Positions 57,378-64,000 of a stretch of 64,000 bases of DNA are shown here, one piece after another. The notes under the pieces are model-generated. The model saw nothing but the letters and a program-made list of their open reading frames with translations. It had not been told where the DNA came from and did not search any database. Numbering within the stretch: position 1 is the stretch's first letter; each line of letters opens with the position of its first letter. Made by a program: the position numbers and the translations under genes. Origin of the DNA: Anoxybacteroides tepidamans (lineage in GTDB: Bacteria > Bacillota > Bacilli > Bacillales > Anoxybacillaceae); contig NZ_JACHEP010000003.1 in the NCBI RefSeq assembly GCF_014201465.1, positions 30,827 through 94,826 on the forward strand, in the 5' to 3' direction.

Positions 57378-57890
57378 CTAAGACCGGCTATGCACATAGC
57401 CGCGAAGCTTATCGATATACGCATACGCCTCTTCAAACTCTTCTTCCGTATAGCGTTGCTTGCTTTTTAACGAAAATACTTTTTCCTTTACTTCCTCCTT
57501 GCTTAAATGCTCAAAATAAAGCACCGTCGATACGAGCTCCAAAAACCGCGAGTGCTGCCCATTCATATCTTGCAAACAGTCTTGCAAATGCGGCAGCTCG
57601 ATGTCGTAATGGCTTAAAAACTGTTCGCCCGCTTCCGTTAACGTATAGCGGTATTGAACATAGCCGCCTTTTTTCTCTTTCACTTCATTCAAAAAACCTA
57701 AGTTGCAAAGCTCTTCAATGCGCCACGTCAATTCTTCGGAATACGGCCCATAAAAATGGAAATCAAATTTCTCATAAAAAGGGAATTGCAATTTTTTCGC
57801 GATATAAATCATTTTTTGCAGCTTCTTGCGACCGACGATTTCCCCTGCCGCCATAAACGCCTTCATAATTTTTGCGTGTTCCGTTAACAC
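57378..57890 (-). CDS. ywgA: YwgA family protein
   Basis: 170 aa, function unknown. Predominantly helical with a winged-helix look: MKAFMAAGEIVGRKKLQKMIYIAKKLQFPFYEKFDFHFYGPYSEELTWRIEEL resembles the SocA/Panacea-type antitoxin-like fold. GTG start with AGGAGATG upstream, 13 nt after ywfO. Always paired with ywfO in Bacilli. Confidence 0.85.
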   Translation of the reverse strand: MLTEHAKIMKAFMAAGEIVGRKKLQKMIYIAKKLQFPFYEKFDFHFYGPYSEELTWRIEELCNLGFLNEVKEKKGGYVQYRYTLTEAGEQFLSHYDIELPHLQDCLQDMNGQHSRFLELVSTVLYFEHLSKEEVKEKVFSLKSKQRYTEEEFEEAYAYIDKLRGYVHSRS

Positions 57891-57903
57891 ATCAAGTCAT
57901 CTC

Positions 57904-59205
57904 CTAACCCTCTAATATTTCCATAATCTTTTTCTTTGTCGCACGCTTTGTTGAGAAGTCATATAGAAAATCGTCTGGAAAATACAATTTATGATCCGTC
58001 CTACGCTTTCCGGAAATCGCATCAACGAGTACCGATTCTCTCGAAAGCTCACGCAGTTCTCCGTTCGGCATTAACAAATAAATCGGCAGCCGCTCGCCTT
58101 CTTCCCCCGGCCTGTAAAAGTCATACGGCAAATCGGACGAGGAATCGACGACCAAATAATACTCAGGATCGATCCCTGCTTTTTTAAATAAAAGCGTCAA
58201 CTCCATCAGCTTTTTCATTTGCTCATTCGTCGGGCTGAATTCGACATATTTAAATAAGCGACGGTGAACAAAACGGCTGCATAAATCGCGCAAAATCTCG
58301 TCTTTTTCTTCTTGCCATTGTTGGAAATAGTAGAGGATCACTGCTTCATCGAGCTTTAAATAGTCTTGCAAATTCACATTTCCGACAAAGAGAGAATAAA
58401 AGTGAACCGGTTTCGTTTGAAACGTGTAGCCGCTTTCGTACAATTTTTTGGCGCGATGTAAAATTTTCGTTAAAATCACTTCCGCGCTGCGCGTCACCGG
58501 ATGAAAGTACACTTGCCAATACATTTGATAGCGGCTCATAATATAATCTTCGACCGCATGCATGCCGCTCCGCTTAATGACGACTTGATCTTCACGCGGG
58601 CGCATGACGCGCAAAATGCGCTCCATATCAAAATTCCCGTAGCTGACACCCGTATAATACGCATCGCGAAGCAAATAATCCATCCGATCGGCGTCAATTT
58701 GGCTTGAAATAAGGCTAACCACGAGCTTATTTTGATACGTTTTCGCAATCACTTCGGCGACTTTTTTCGGAAAATCATTGCCCATCCGCCTTAGCACCGC
58801 ATTCACTTCCGTATCCTCTAAAATAATCGCTTGCGTAAAATTTTCATGATCGAGATGGAACACTTTCTCAAACGAATGGGAAAACGGACCGTGGCCTAAA
58901 TCGTGCAATAACGCCGCACATAAGCATAACAGCCGCTCGCTATGATCCCAGTGCTCTCTTCCGACAAAAACATCATCGATAATGCGGCGAATAATTTCAT
59001 ACACGCCGAGCGAGTGATTAAAGCGGCTATGTTCCGCCCCATGAAACGTTAAATACGTCGTACCGAGCTGCTTAATGCGGCGCAACCTTTGGAACTCTTT
59101 TGTTCCTATTAAGTCCCATATAATTTTGTCCCGAACATGTATGTACCGATGAACAGGGTCTTTAAATACTTTTTCTTCGCTTAATTGCCCTCCGGGATAC
59201 GCCAT
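57904..59205 (-). CDS. ywfO: HD-domain phosphohydrolase (YwfO)
   Basis: 433 aa, dGTPase/SAMHD1-like HD domain. Metal ligands in HGAEHSRFNHSLGVYEI (His), LLHDLGHGPFSH (His-Asp) and the later Asp of SSQIDADRMDYLLRD. An Enterococcus homologue is a dNTP triphosphohydrolase; activity here is inferred. ATG with GAGGGGATAAA upstream. Confidence 0.9.
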   Translation of the reverse strand: MAYPGGQLSEEKVFKDPVHRYIHVRDKIIWDLIGTKEFQRLRRIKQLGTTYLTFHGAEHSRFNHSLGVYEIIRRIIDDVFVGREHWDHSERLLCLCAALLHDLGHGPFSHSFEKVFHLDHENFTQAIILEDTEVNAVLRRMGNDFPKKVAEVIAKTYQNKLVVSLISSQIDADRMDYLLRDAYYTGVSYGNFDMERILRVMRPREDQVVIKRSGMHAVEDYIMSRYQMYWQVYFHPVTRSAEVILTKILHRAKKLYESGYTFQTKPVHFYSLFVGNVNLQDYLKLDEAVILYYFQQWQEEKDEILRDLCSRFVHRRLFKYVEFSPTNEQMKKLMELTLLFKKAGIDPEYYLVVDSSSDLPYDFYRPGEEGERLPIYLLMPNGELRELSRESVLVDAISGKRRTDHKLYFPDDFLYDFSTKRATKKKIMEILEG

Positions 59206-59303
59206 TTTATCCCCTCTTCCATTCCTAACATGAATCTATTATAAGCTGTTTCCATCGACAAAAAAATACTTGATTTTTTATAGTATTTCCTAAAATATAG
59301 AAA

Positions 59304-59341
59304 TAAAAAATCACCTTTCATAAACATGAAGGCGATTTTTT
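59304..59341 (-). terminator. Terminator after the DUF1450 gene
   Basis: Minus strand ATCGCCTTCAT GTTT ATGAAAGGTGAT with one bulge, then six Ts. Confidence 0.82.
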
Positions 59342-59567
59342 AACTCTTTTTTAATTTTTGCACGATTTTTTCAATGAGCTCATCTTCGTTTGCGGCAGAA
59401 ACCGGCCGATTGTTGACAAAAGCGAACGATTTTTTCCGGCCCGGGCCACAATAGGATTGGCAGCCAATTTGAATGGTCGCATTTGGATCGAGCTTTTTGA
59501 GCCGAGGCAACAATGTTTTTAAATTCGTTGCTTGGCAATCATCGCATACGCGAAACTCGTTGGCCAT
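59340..59567 (-). CDS. DUF1450 family protein
   Basis: 75 aa. CDDCQATN near the N-terminus and [21 protein letters not shown]: four cysteines suggest a thioredoxin-like ferredoxin-type fold with metal or disulfide. ATG 59567 preferred (AAAGG 9 nt upstream); ATG 59576 has no spacing to the ribosome site. Unknown function; similar to YuzB-like Bacillus proteins. Confidence 0.82.
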   Translation of the reverse strand: MANEFRVCDDCQATNLKTLLPRLKKLDPNATIQIGCQSYCGPGRKKSFAFVNNRPVSAANEDELIEKIVQKLKKS

Positions 59568-59759
59568 TTTCTTCATCCTTTCCGAGTTTTTACGCTAACG
59601 TGTATTCTACCTCTTCTTCGCTTACAATGCAAGCTACCAAAACTTGCAACTTTCCATTCACAAAAACTAAAAAATCGTATAGATCTTTTCATTTTTGTCC
59701 ATGATACTACTAACCAGCTATAACTGTTGAAAAACAATGCCGAGAAAGGGTGCTTAATT

Positions 59760-60407
59760 ATGAAGAAACGACAAGATGCATGGACAGAAGATGATGATTT
59801 GCTGCTGGCTGAAACGGTGCTGCGCCATGTGCGAGAAGGAAGCACGCAACTAAACGCGTTTGAAGAAGTGGGAGATAAGCTCAATCGAACATCAGCAGCT
59901 TGCGGATTCCGCTGGAACGCCGTCGTGCGCAGCCAATACGAAACCGCCTTGCAACTTGCGAAAAAACAACGAAAAGAACGCTTACGGCTGCTTGGAAAAA
60001 ATCAGCCCGTCCGCAAAAAGCTGCTGTATACTCCGCCAATCCCTTCTCTAGAAGAATTAGGGGAAATCGCGGAACTTCCGGCTTCTATTGAACAAGCGAC
60101 GATGACGCTCGATCATGTCATCGCTTTTTTGCAATCATTCAGATCGGACAACATACATGCCGAAGCGCTCAAAAGAGAGAACGAACGGCTTAAAAAAGAA
60201 ATGAATGAATTGATGGCGAAAAACGAAGAACTAGAAAAGAAAATTGCTAAACTAGAAGAAGATTCTTCTTCCATTCGCGAAGAATATGAAACGATGTTGC
60301 GCATTATGAACCGCGCGCGGAAAATGACGCTGCAAGAGGAAGAAGAGCGGCAAACGTTGAAATTTAAAATGGACAAAAATGGTAATTTAGAGAAAATTGC
60401 GGAATAA
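59760..60407 (+). CDS. rsfA: Prespore-specific transcription regulator RsfA-like
   Basis: 215 aa. N-terminal Myb/SANT-like DNA-binding domain (about 1-65, [48 protein letters not shown]), linker with [12 protein letters not shown], and a C-terminal coiled coil (120-200) rich in Glu/Lys. RsfA tunes sigma-F gene expression in B. subtilis. ATG 59760 has AAAGGG 9 nt upstream. Confidence 0.9.
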   Translation: MKKRQDAWTEDDDLLLAETVLRHVREGSTQLNAFEEVGDKLNRTSAACGFRWNAVVRSQYETALQLAKKQRKERLRLLGKNQPVRKKLLYTPPIPSLEELGEIAELPASIEQATMTLDHVIAFLQSFRSDNIHAEALKRENERLKKEMNELMAKNEELEKKIAKLEEDSSSIREEYETMLRIMNRARKMTLQEEEERQTLKFKMDKNGNLEKIAE

Positions 60408-60412
60408 TATCG

Positions 60413-60447
60413 GCCTGCCCCTTTATGAAAGGGGCAGGCTTGCTTTT
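60413..60447. terminator. Terminator shared by rsfA and lipL
   Basis: Perfect 12-bp stem GCCTGCCCCTTT (60413-60424) / AAAGGGGCAGGC (60428-60439) with a 3-nt loop, then TTGCTTTTT. It overlaps the lipL stop on the other strand. Confidence 0.92.
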
Positions 60448-61262
60448 TCATTCCGCTCGACCATTCGCTGCCAATATTGCTCATACAGCGGCCATTCTTT
60501 TTCCGTTAAGGAAGACGAATAAAGTTCGGCGCCAAACGAACGAAGCGTTTGCAATAAGCGGAGCATCGTATCAGAAATCGTTAACGGCTCATGCAATAAT
60601 TCGGACAGTGATGCCATCGTTGCTGGAACGATGCGCGGATACACAAATTTCGTTTCCGCCCCTTGTAAGCTGCGCTCGTAAAACTGTTGAATGAGCTTGG
60701 CGCGTTCCGAACCGCTACCATTGACGCATATATAAATTTGGACGGCTACTCCTCCGCGAACACGGCGCTGCGAGATACCAGCGAACTTTTTCCCCTCTAT
60801 GCTTAAATCGTAGCTGCCGGGGCAATAAGAGCCGACAATTTCCTTCGCTTCTATGGTGACCGGATACACCGAAAACATCCGTTTGATTAATTCCCACATC
60901 GCTTCATAGCCTTGGGTAATGTCAATTGCTTTTTTGCTTTCTGGCAAAATGAGCGAAATGTTAAGCACCCCATTATCTAAAACGACCGCCAGCCCGCCGG
61001 AATTGCGAATGATGACGCGATAGCCTTGTTCTTTTAAGAAAGAGACCCCGTCTTGCAAATACGGAAGCTTCGTATCTTGAATCCCGAGCACAATTGTATC
61101 GTGATGCACCCATATGCGAACGACCGCATCCGAGCCTCCTTGCCCGACGCACGTACAGAGCGTATCATCGATCGCAAACGATTGTTTCGCATCAAACATC
61201 GAACTAAAATGAGATTGGTCAATGATTCGCCATCTCGGCTGCCGCAACAGTTCATGTACCAT
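60423..61262 (-). CDS. lipL: Octanoyl-[GcvH]:protein N-octanoyltransferase LipL
   Basis: 279 aa, moves octanoyl groups from GcvH to E2 subunits during lipoate synthesis. BPL/LplA/LipB fold with [20 protein letters not shown], catalytic Cys147 in [12 protein letters not shown] and Lys of [11 protein letters not shown]. Matches B. subtilis LipL (YwfL), not LipM. Weak sigma-A promoter with TATAAT at 61296-61301. Confidence 0.93.
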   Translation of the reverse strand: MVHELLRQPRWRIIDQSHFSSMFDAKQSFAIDDTLCTCVGQGGSDAVVRIWVHHDTIVLGIQDTKLPYLQDGVSFLKEQGYRVIIRNSGGLAVVLDNGVLNISLILPESKKAIDITQGYEAMWELIKRMFSVYPVTIEAKEIVGSYCPGSYDLSIEGKKFAGISQRRVRGGVAVQIYICVNGSGSERAKLIQQFYERSLQGAETKFVYPRIVPATMASLSELLHEPLTISDTMLRLLQTLRSFGAELYSSSLTEKEWPLYEQYWQRMVERNEKASLPLS

Positions 61263-61305
61263 AAGTCAATCTCCTTGTTGCCATAATATATCCCCATTAT
61301 ATCAC

Positions 61306-61340
61306 AAAAGGGCCCAACCCCATCGTGTTAAGCCCTTTTC
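61306..61340 (-). terminator. Probable terminator after pta
   Basis: Minus strand AAAAGGGC / GCCCTTTT stem with an 18-nt loop; the T-run is the 3' arm itself and it overlaps the lipL promoter area. Confidence 0.55.
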
Positions 61341-61350
61341 CATTTGTTTC

Positions 61351-62322
61351 TTATAACGCCTGAGCGGCCGTAATAAGCGCGAGCTTGTACACATCTTCAG
61401 CGTTGCAGCCGCGCGATAAATCGTTGACCGGCTGGTTTAGTCCTTGTAAAATCGGGCCGACCGCTTCGAAATTTCCAAGACGCTGCGCAATTTTATAGCC
61501 GATGTTTCCAGCTTCTAAACTCGGGAAGATGAAGACGTTCGCATCGCCTTGAATGACCGAATCCGGTGCTTTCTTTTTCGCCACAGACGGCACGAACGCC
61601 GCATCAAATTGAAATTCGCCGTCGATGACTAAATCTGGCGCCATTTCTTTCGCAAGGCGCACCGCTTCGATCACTTTTTCTGTCTCTTGCGATTTTGCCG
61701 AACCTTTTGTCGAAAAGCTTAACATCGCGACACGCGGTTCGATATCAAACATTTTCGCGGTATTGGCGCTTTCTACGGCAATTTCCGCTAAATCTTGGCT
61801 GTCTGGCGCAATATTAATCGCACAATCGGCAAAAACATACTTTTCGTCGCCGCGCACCATAATAAAGACGCCCGATGTTTTGCGAATGCCCGGTTTCGTT
61901 TTAATAATTTGCAACGCTGGGCGTACCGTATCCGCTGTTGAATGAGCCGCCCCGCTCACCAAGCCGTGTGCTTTATTCATATAGACAAGCATCGTACCAA
62001 AATAATTTTCATCCAACAAAATATTGCGCGCTTCTTCGTTTGATACTTTTCCTTTCCGACGCTCGACAAACGCAGCGACAAGCTCGTCCATTGCTTCGTA
62101 TTGTTTTGGGTCAATAATTTCAACGTTCGGAAGCGCTACGCCGAGCTCTGCTGCTTTTTGCTTCACTGCCTCTTCATTGCCAATCACAATTGGAATCAGC
62201 ACTTGCTCACGCGCCAAACGGCTGACCGCTGTCAAAATCCGTTCGTCCAATCCTTCCGGAAAAACGAGCGTCACCTTTTTCCCTGCTACTTTTTGTTTTA
62301 AACTGGAAAATAAATCGCTCAC
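61351..62322 (-). CDS. pta: Phosphate acetyltransferase
   Basis: Acetyl-CoA + Pi to acetyl phosphate + CoA (323 aa). Short (Firmicute) form without the N-terminal regulatory domain: KVTLVFPEGLDERIL at the start, SGAAHSTADTVRPALQIIKTKPG, and NVFIFPSLEAGNIGYKIAQRLG. With ackA (not in the window) it makes acetate and ATP from the acetyl-CoA supplied by other pathways here. Confidence 0.97.
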   Translation of the reverse strand: MSDLFSSLKQKVAGKKVTLVFPEGLDERILTAVSRLAREQVLIPIVIGNEEAVKQKAAELGVALPNVEIIDPKQYEAMDELVAAFVERRKGKVSNEEARNILLDENYFGTMLVYMNKAHGLVSGAAHSTADTVRPALQIIKTKPGIRKTSGVFIMVRGDEKYVFADCAINIAPDSQDLAEIAVESANTAKMFDIEPRVAMLSFSTKGSAKSQETEKVIEAVRLAKEMAPDLVIDGEFQFDAAFVPSVAKKKAPDSVIQGDANVFIFPSLEAGNIGYKIAQRLGNFEAVGPILQGLNQPVNDLSRGCNAEDVYKLALITAAQAL

Positions 62323-62522
62323 TTGTTTTCCTCCTCCAAAAAAATCATCTTACTTACTAGCATACTCTTATCATATGGAAAAGCAACAAAAGTAACCCCT
62401 TACAAACAATAGTCTTTCTATTAAAATAATTCAGTCATTATGATCCGGTATTTGTTTTTCGAGCACTCCTTTGGCAAACTATGATATAGTAAAGTTAAAC
62501 CATACATAAGGAGTTGAAAGCA

Positions 62523-63269
62523 ATGAGTGAAGCAGCACAAACACTCGAAGGCTGGTATTGCCTTCACGATTTCCGTTCGGTCGATTGGGCCGCTTGGAAA
62601 ACGCTCACACGCGACGAGCGCCAAACGGCTATTGATGAATTTTTAGCATTGGTGGAAACGTGGGAAACAACCGAAGCGCGCAACGAAGGGAGCCACGCGA
62701 TTTACACCGTTGTTGGTCAAAAAGCTGACATCATGTTCATGATTTTACGTCCAACAATGGAAGAATTGAACGACATCGAAACTGCCTTCAATAAAACAAA
62801 ATTAGCGGAATATTTAGTGCCAGCCTATTCATACGTATCAGTCGTCGAATTAAGCAACTACTTGCCTTCTGACGGAAGCGATCCGTATGAAAATCCGGAA
62901 GTTCGCCGCCGCCTGTTCCCGATCTTACCAAAAACAAAACATATTTGCTTCTATCCGATGGACAAGCGCCGCCAAGGCAACGATAACTGGTATATGCTTC
63001 CGATGGAAGAACGCCGCAACTTAATGCGCGCCCACGGGATGACCGGCCGCAAATACGCAGGCAAAGTCGTGCAAATCATTACTGGCTCCGTCGGATTTGA
63101 CGATTATGAGTGGGGCGTTACATTATTTTCAGATGACGTTCTGCAATTTAAAAAGCTCGTCTACGAAATGCGGTTTGATGAAGTGAGCGCCCGCTACGGC
63201 GAGTTCGGCTCTTTCTTCGTCGGAAACAGACTGCCAAAAGAAAAAGTAGTTTCATTTCTTCACGTATAA
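62523..63269 (+). CDS. hemQ: Coproheme decarboxylase HemQ
   Basis: Last step of the coproporphyrin-dependent heme pathway of Firmicutes (248 aa). Chlorite dismutase-like fold: [39 protein letters not shown], and the proximal heme His in [12 protein letters not shown] (about residue 170). ATG 62523 with AAGGAG 9 nt upstream; TTG 62514 is in frame but overlaps that site. Old name ywfI. Confidence 0.95.
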   Translation: MSEAAQTLEGWYCLHDFRSVDWAAWKTLTRDERQTAIDEFLALVETWETTEARNEGSHAIYTVVGQKADIMFMILRPTMEELNDIETAFNKTKLAEYLVPAYSYVSVVELSNYLPSDGSDPYENPEVRRRLFPILPKTKHICFYPMDKRRQGNDNWYMLPMEERRNLMRAHGMTGRKYAGKVVQIITGSVGFDDYEWGVTLFSDDVLQFKKLVYEMRFDEVSARYGEFGSFFVGNRLPKEKVVSFLHV

Positions 63270-63272
63270 CGT

Positions 63273-63306
63273 TCAGGGCGTCGAAAGGACGTCCTGATTT
63301 TTTTGT
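63273..63306 (+). terminator. Terminator after hemQ
   Basis: 10-bp stem TCAGGGCGTC (63273-63282) / GACGTCCTGA (63288-63297), one G-T wobble, 5-nt loop, then seven Ts. Confidence 0.93.
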
Positions 63307-63334
63307 CATAGACCGTTCCTTTTCTCCATATGTA
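63306..63334 (+). promoter_or_regulatory. Candidate sigma-E promoter of cwlJ-gerQ
   Basis: -35-like TCATAGA (63306-63312), 14-bp spacer, -10-like CATATGTA (63327-63334), resembling kmATATT-N14-CATACAnT with some mismatches. Both downstream genes are mother-cell coat genes in B. subtilis. Confidence 0.4.
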
Positions 63335-63422
63335 TAAAATAAAATCGCTTTTTCTTGTCACCAAATTCCGCTTTCACAATAGCCTATTATTGTCGAGAAA
63401 AAAGACGGGATGAGGTGACGAA

Positions 63423-63845
63423 ATGGCTGTTGTTGCCCATAATGAAGAAGACGTGAAATTGCTAGCGAGGCTGATGCGGGCGGAAGCAGAAGGAGACGGG
63501 CGATTAGGAATGCTGATGGTTGGTAACGTCGGCGTCAATCGCGTTCGAGCCGATTGTCTTGATTTTCAAGGATTACGTACAATTCGGCAAATGGTGTTTC
63601 AAAGCCCCGGCGGTTTTGAAGCAGTGCAAAAAGGATACTTTTATCAAGCAGCGAGGGAACTCGACATCCAATTAGCCCGCCAAGTGATTCGTGGCTGGCG
63701 CTATCATCCGGCAACGAATGCGCTTTGGTTTTTTAAACCGGAAGGCGATTGCCCGCCGCAATGGTTTAACCAATGGAATGTGGGCCGCTATAAATCACAC
63801 TGTTTTTATGCGCCGTTGCCGAGCGACTGCCCAAGAGTATATTAA
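63423..63845 (+). CDS. cwlJ: Spore cortex-lytic hydrolase CwlJ
   Basis: 140 aa, SleB-type hydrolase domain without signal peptide or peptidoglycan-binding domain, as in CwlJ: LARLMRAEAEGDGRLGMLMVGNVGVNR with the catalytic Glu in RAEAEGD, and NALWFFKP..WFNQWNVGRYKSHCFY. AGGTGACGAA upstream of the ATG. It degrades cortex in germination triggered by calcium dipicolinate and needs GerQ for coat localisation; the next gene is gerQ. Confidence 0.95.
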   Translation: MAVVAHNEEDVKLLARLMRAEAEGDGRLGMLMVGNVGVNRVRADCLDFQGLRTIRQMVFQSPGGFEAVQKGYFYQAARELDIQLARQVIRGWRYHPATNALWFFKPEGDCPPQWFNQWNVGRYKSHCFYAPLPSDCPRVY

Positions 63846-63872
63846 TCCATTTTTCTATAGGAGGGTTCTTAC

Positions 63873-64000
63873 ATGACATACGAAGAAGATCGTCAACAAA
63901 GCTATCAGCCATATCCATATGGCTATTATCCGCAAAGTTATTATCCAACAGCATATCCTTATTCCCAACAAATCGTTCCGTATCAACAGACCATTTCACC
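63873..64000 (+). CDS. gerQ: Spore coat protein GerQ (partial)
   Basis: Starts at ATG 63873 with TATAGGAGGG upstream; 42 codons visible before the window ends. The sequence is a Tyr/Pro/Gln-rich low-complexity leader (MTYEEDRQQSYQPYPYGYY), typical of GerQ, a transglutaminase-crosslinked coat protein that recruits CwlJ. Its conserved C-terminal domain is outside the window. Assigned by composition and by its position after cwlJ. Confidence 0.85.
   Translation, partial: MTYEEDRQQSYQPYPYGYYPQSYYPTAYPYSQQIVPYQQTIS

Overview
The window is chromosomal DNA of a thermophilic Bacillaceae, most likely the Anoxybacillus/Geobacillus group. Evidence: gene order from the atp operon through glyA, ywlG-ywlC, spoIIR, prmC-prfA, tdk, rpmE, rho, glpX, murA2, fba, spo0F, pyrG, rpoE, fadF, argS, speB-speE, pbpG, ywfO, rsfA, lipL, pta, hemQ to gerQ follows the Bacillus subtilis left arm near the origin. 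On top of this sit genes typical of thermophilic relatives: a nuo operon beside atp, an ADH-T type alcohol dehydrogenase and a fused isobutyryl-CoA mutase. There are many endospore genes (spoIIR, spo0F, pbpG, rsfA, cwlJ, gerQ). Most genes are on the minus strand, with strong Shine-Dalgarno sites and GTG/TTG starts.

Layout. 1-1423: 5' end of a nuo (complex I-like) operon, whose NuoC begins with in-frame Ala/Lys/Glu-rich tandem repeats. 1496-8927: complete F1Fo ATP synthase operon (atpZ-I-B-E-F-H-A-G-D-C) with its promoter. 9055-18805: housekeeping block (upp, glyA, ywlG, rpiB, a chemotaxis receptor, ywlE, mntP, ywlC, spoIIR, prmC, prfA). A cluster of seven DnaA-box-like 9-mers lies between ywlC and spoIIR. 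18933-25966: an alcohol-oxidation island between prfA and tdk. It has a sigma-54 promoter and an 18-bp palindrome ahead of adh-aldh, facing an operon of an iron alcohol dehydrogenase, a soluble GAF-PAS histidine kinase and an NtrC-type regulator. 26019-36846: lipoprotein, tdk, rpmE, rho, gluconeogenic/cell-wall genes, spo0F, ywjG, pyrG with a GGGC-start attenuator, and rpoE. 37030-47820: fatty/branched acid degradation (icmF, tetR, two acyl-CoA dehydrogenases, 3-hydroxyacyl-CoA dehydrogenase, thiolase, fadF) with FadR-like operators at both promoters. 47904-64000: clsB-type cardiolipin synthase, argS, spermidine genes, forespore pbpG, ywhD-C-B, ywgA-ywfO, rsfA, lipL, pta, hemQ, cwlJ and partial gerQ.

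How it fits together. nuo and atp give respiratory electron entry and ATP synthesis. The alcohol island would turn alcohol to aldehyde to acid under a dedicated two-component/sigma-54 circuit; pta downstream and the thiolase operon work on acetyl-CoA. The icmF operon would link branched (isobutyryl/butyryl) acyl-CoA to beta-oxidation, with FadF probably carrying acyl-CoA dehydrogenase electrons to the membrane. No rRNA, tRNA, CRISPR, insertion sequence or prophage was seen. The best candidates for less-described biology are the sigma-54 alcohol circuit, the shared operator motif of the two fad promoters, the structured atpE-atpF spacer and the NuoC repeats. All functional calls come from sequence recognition without database searches.
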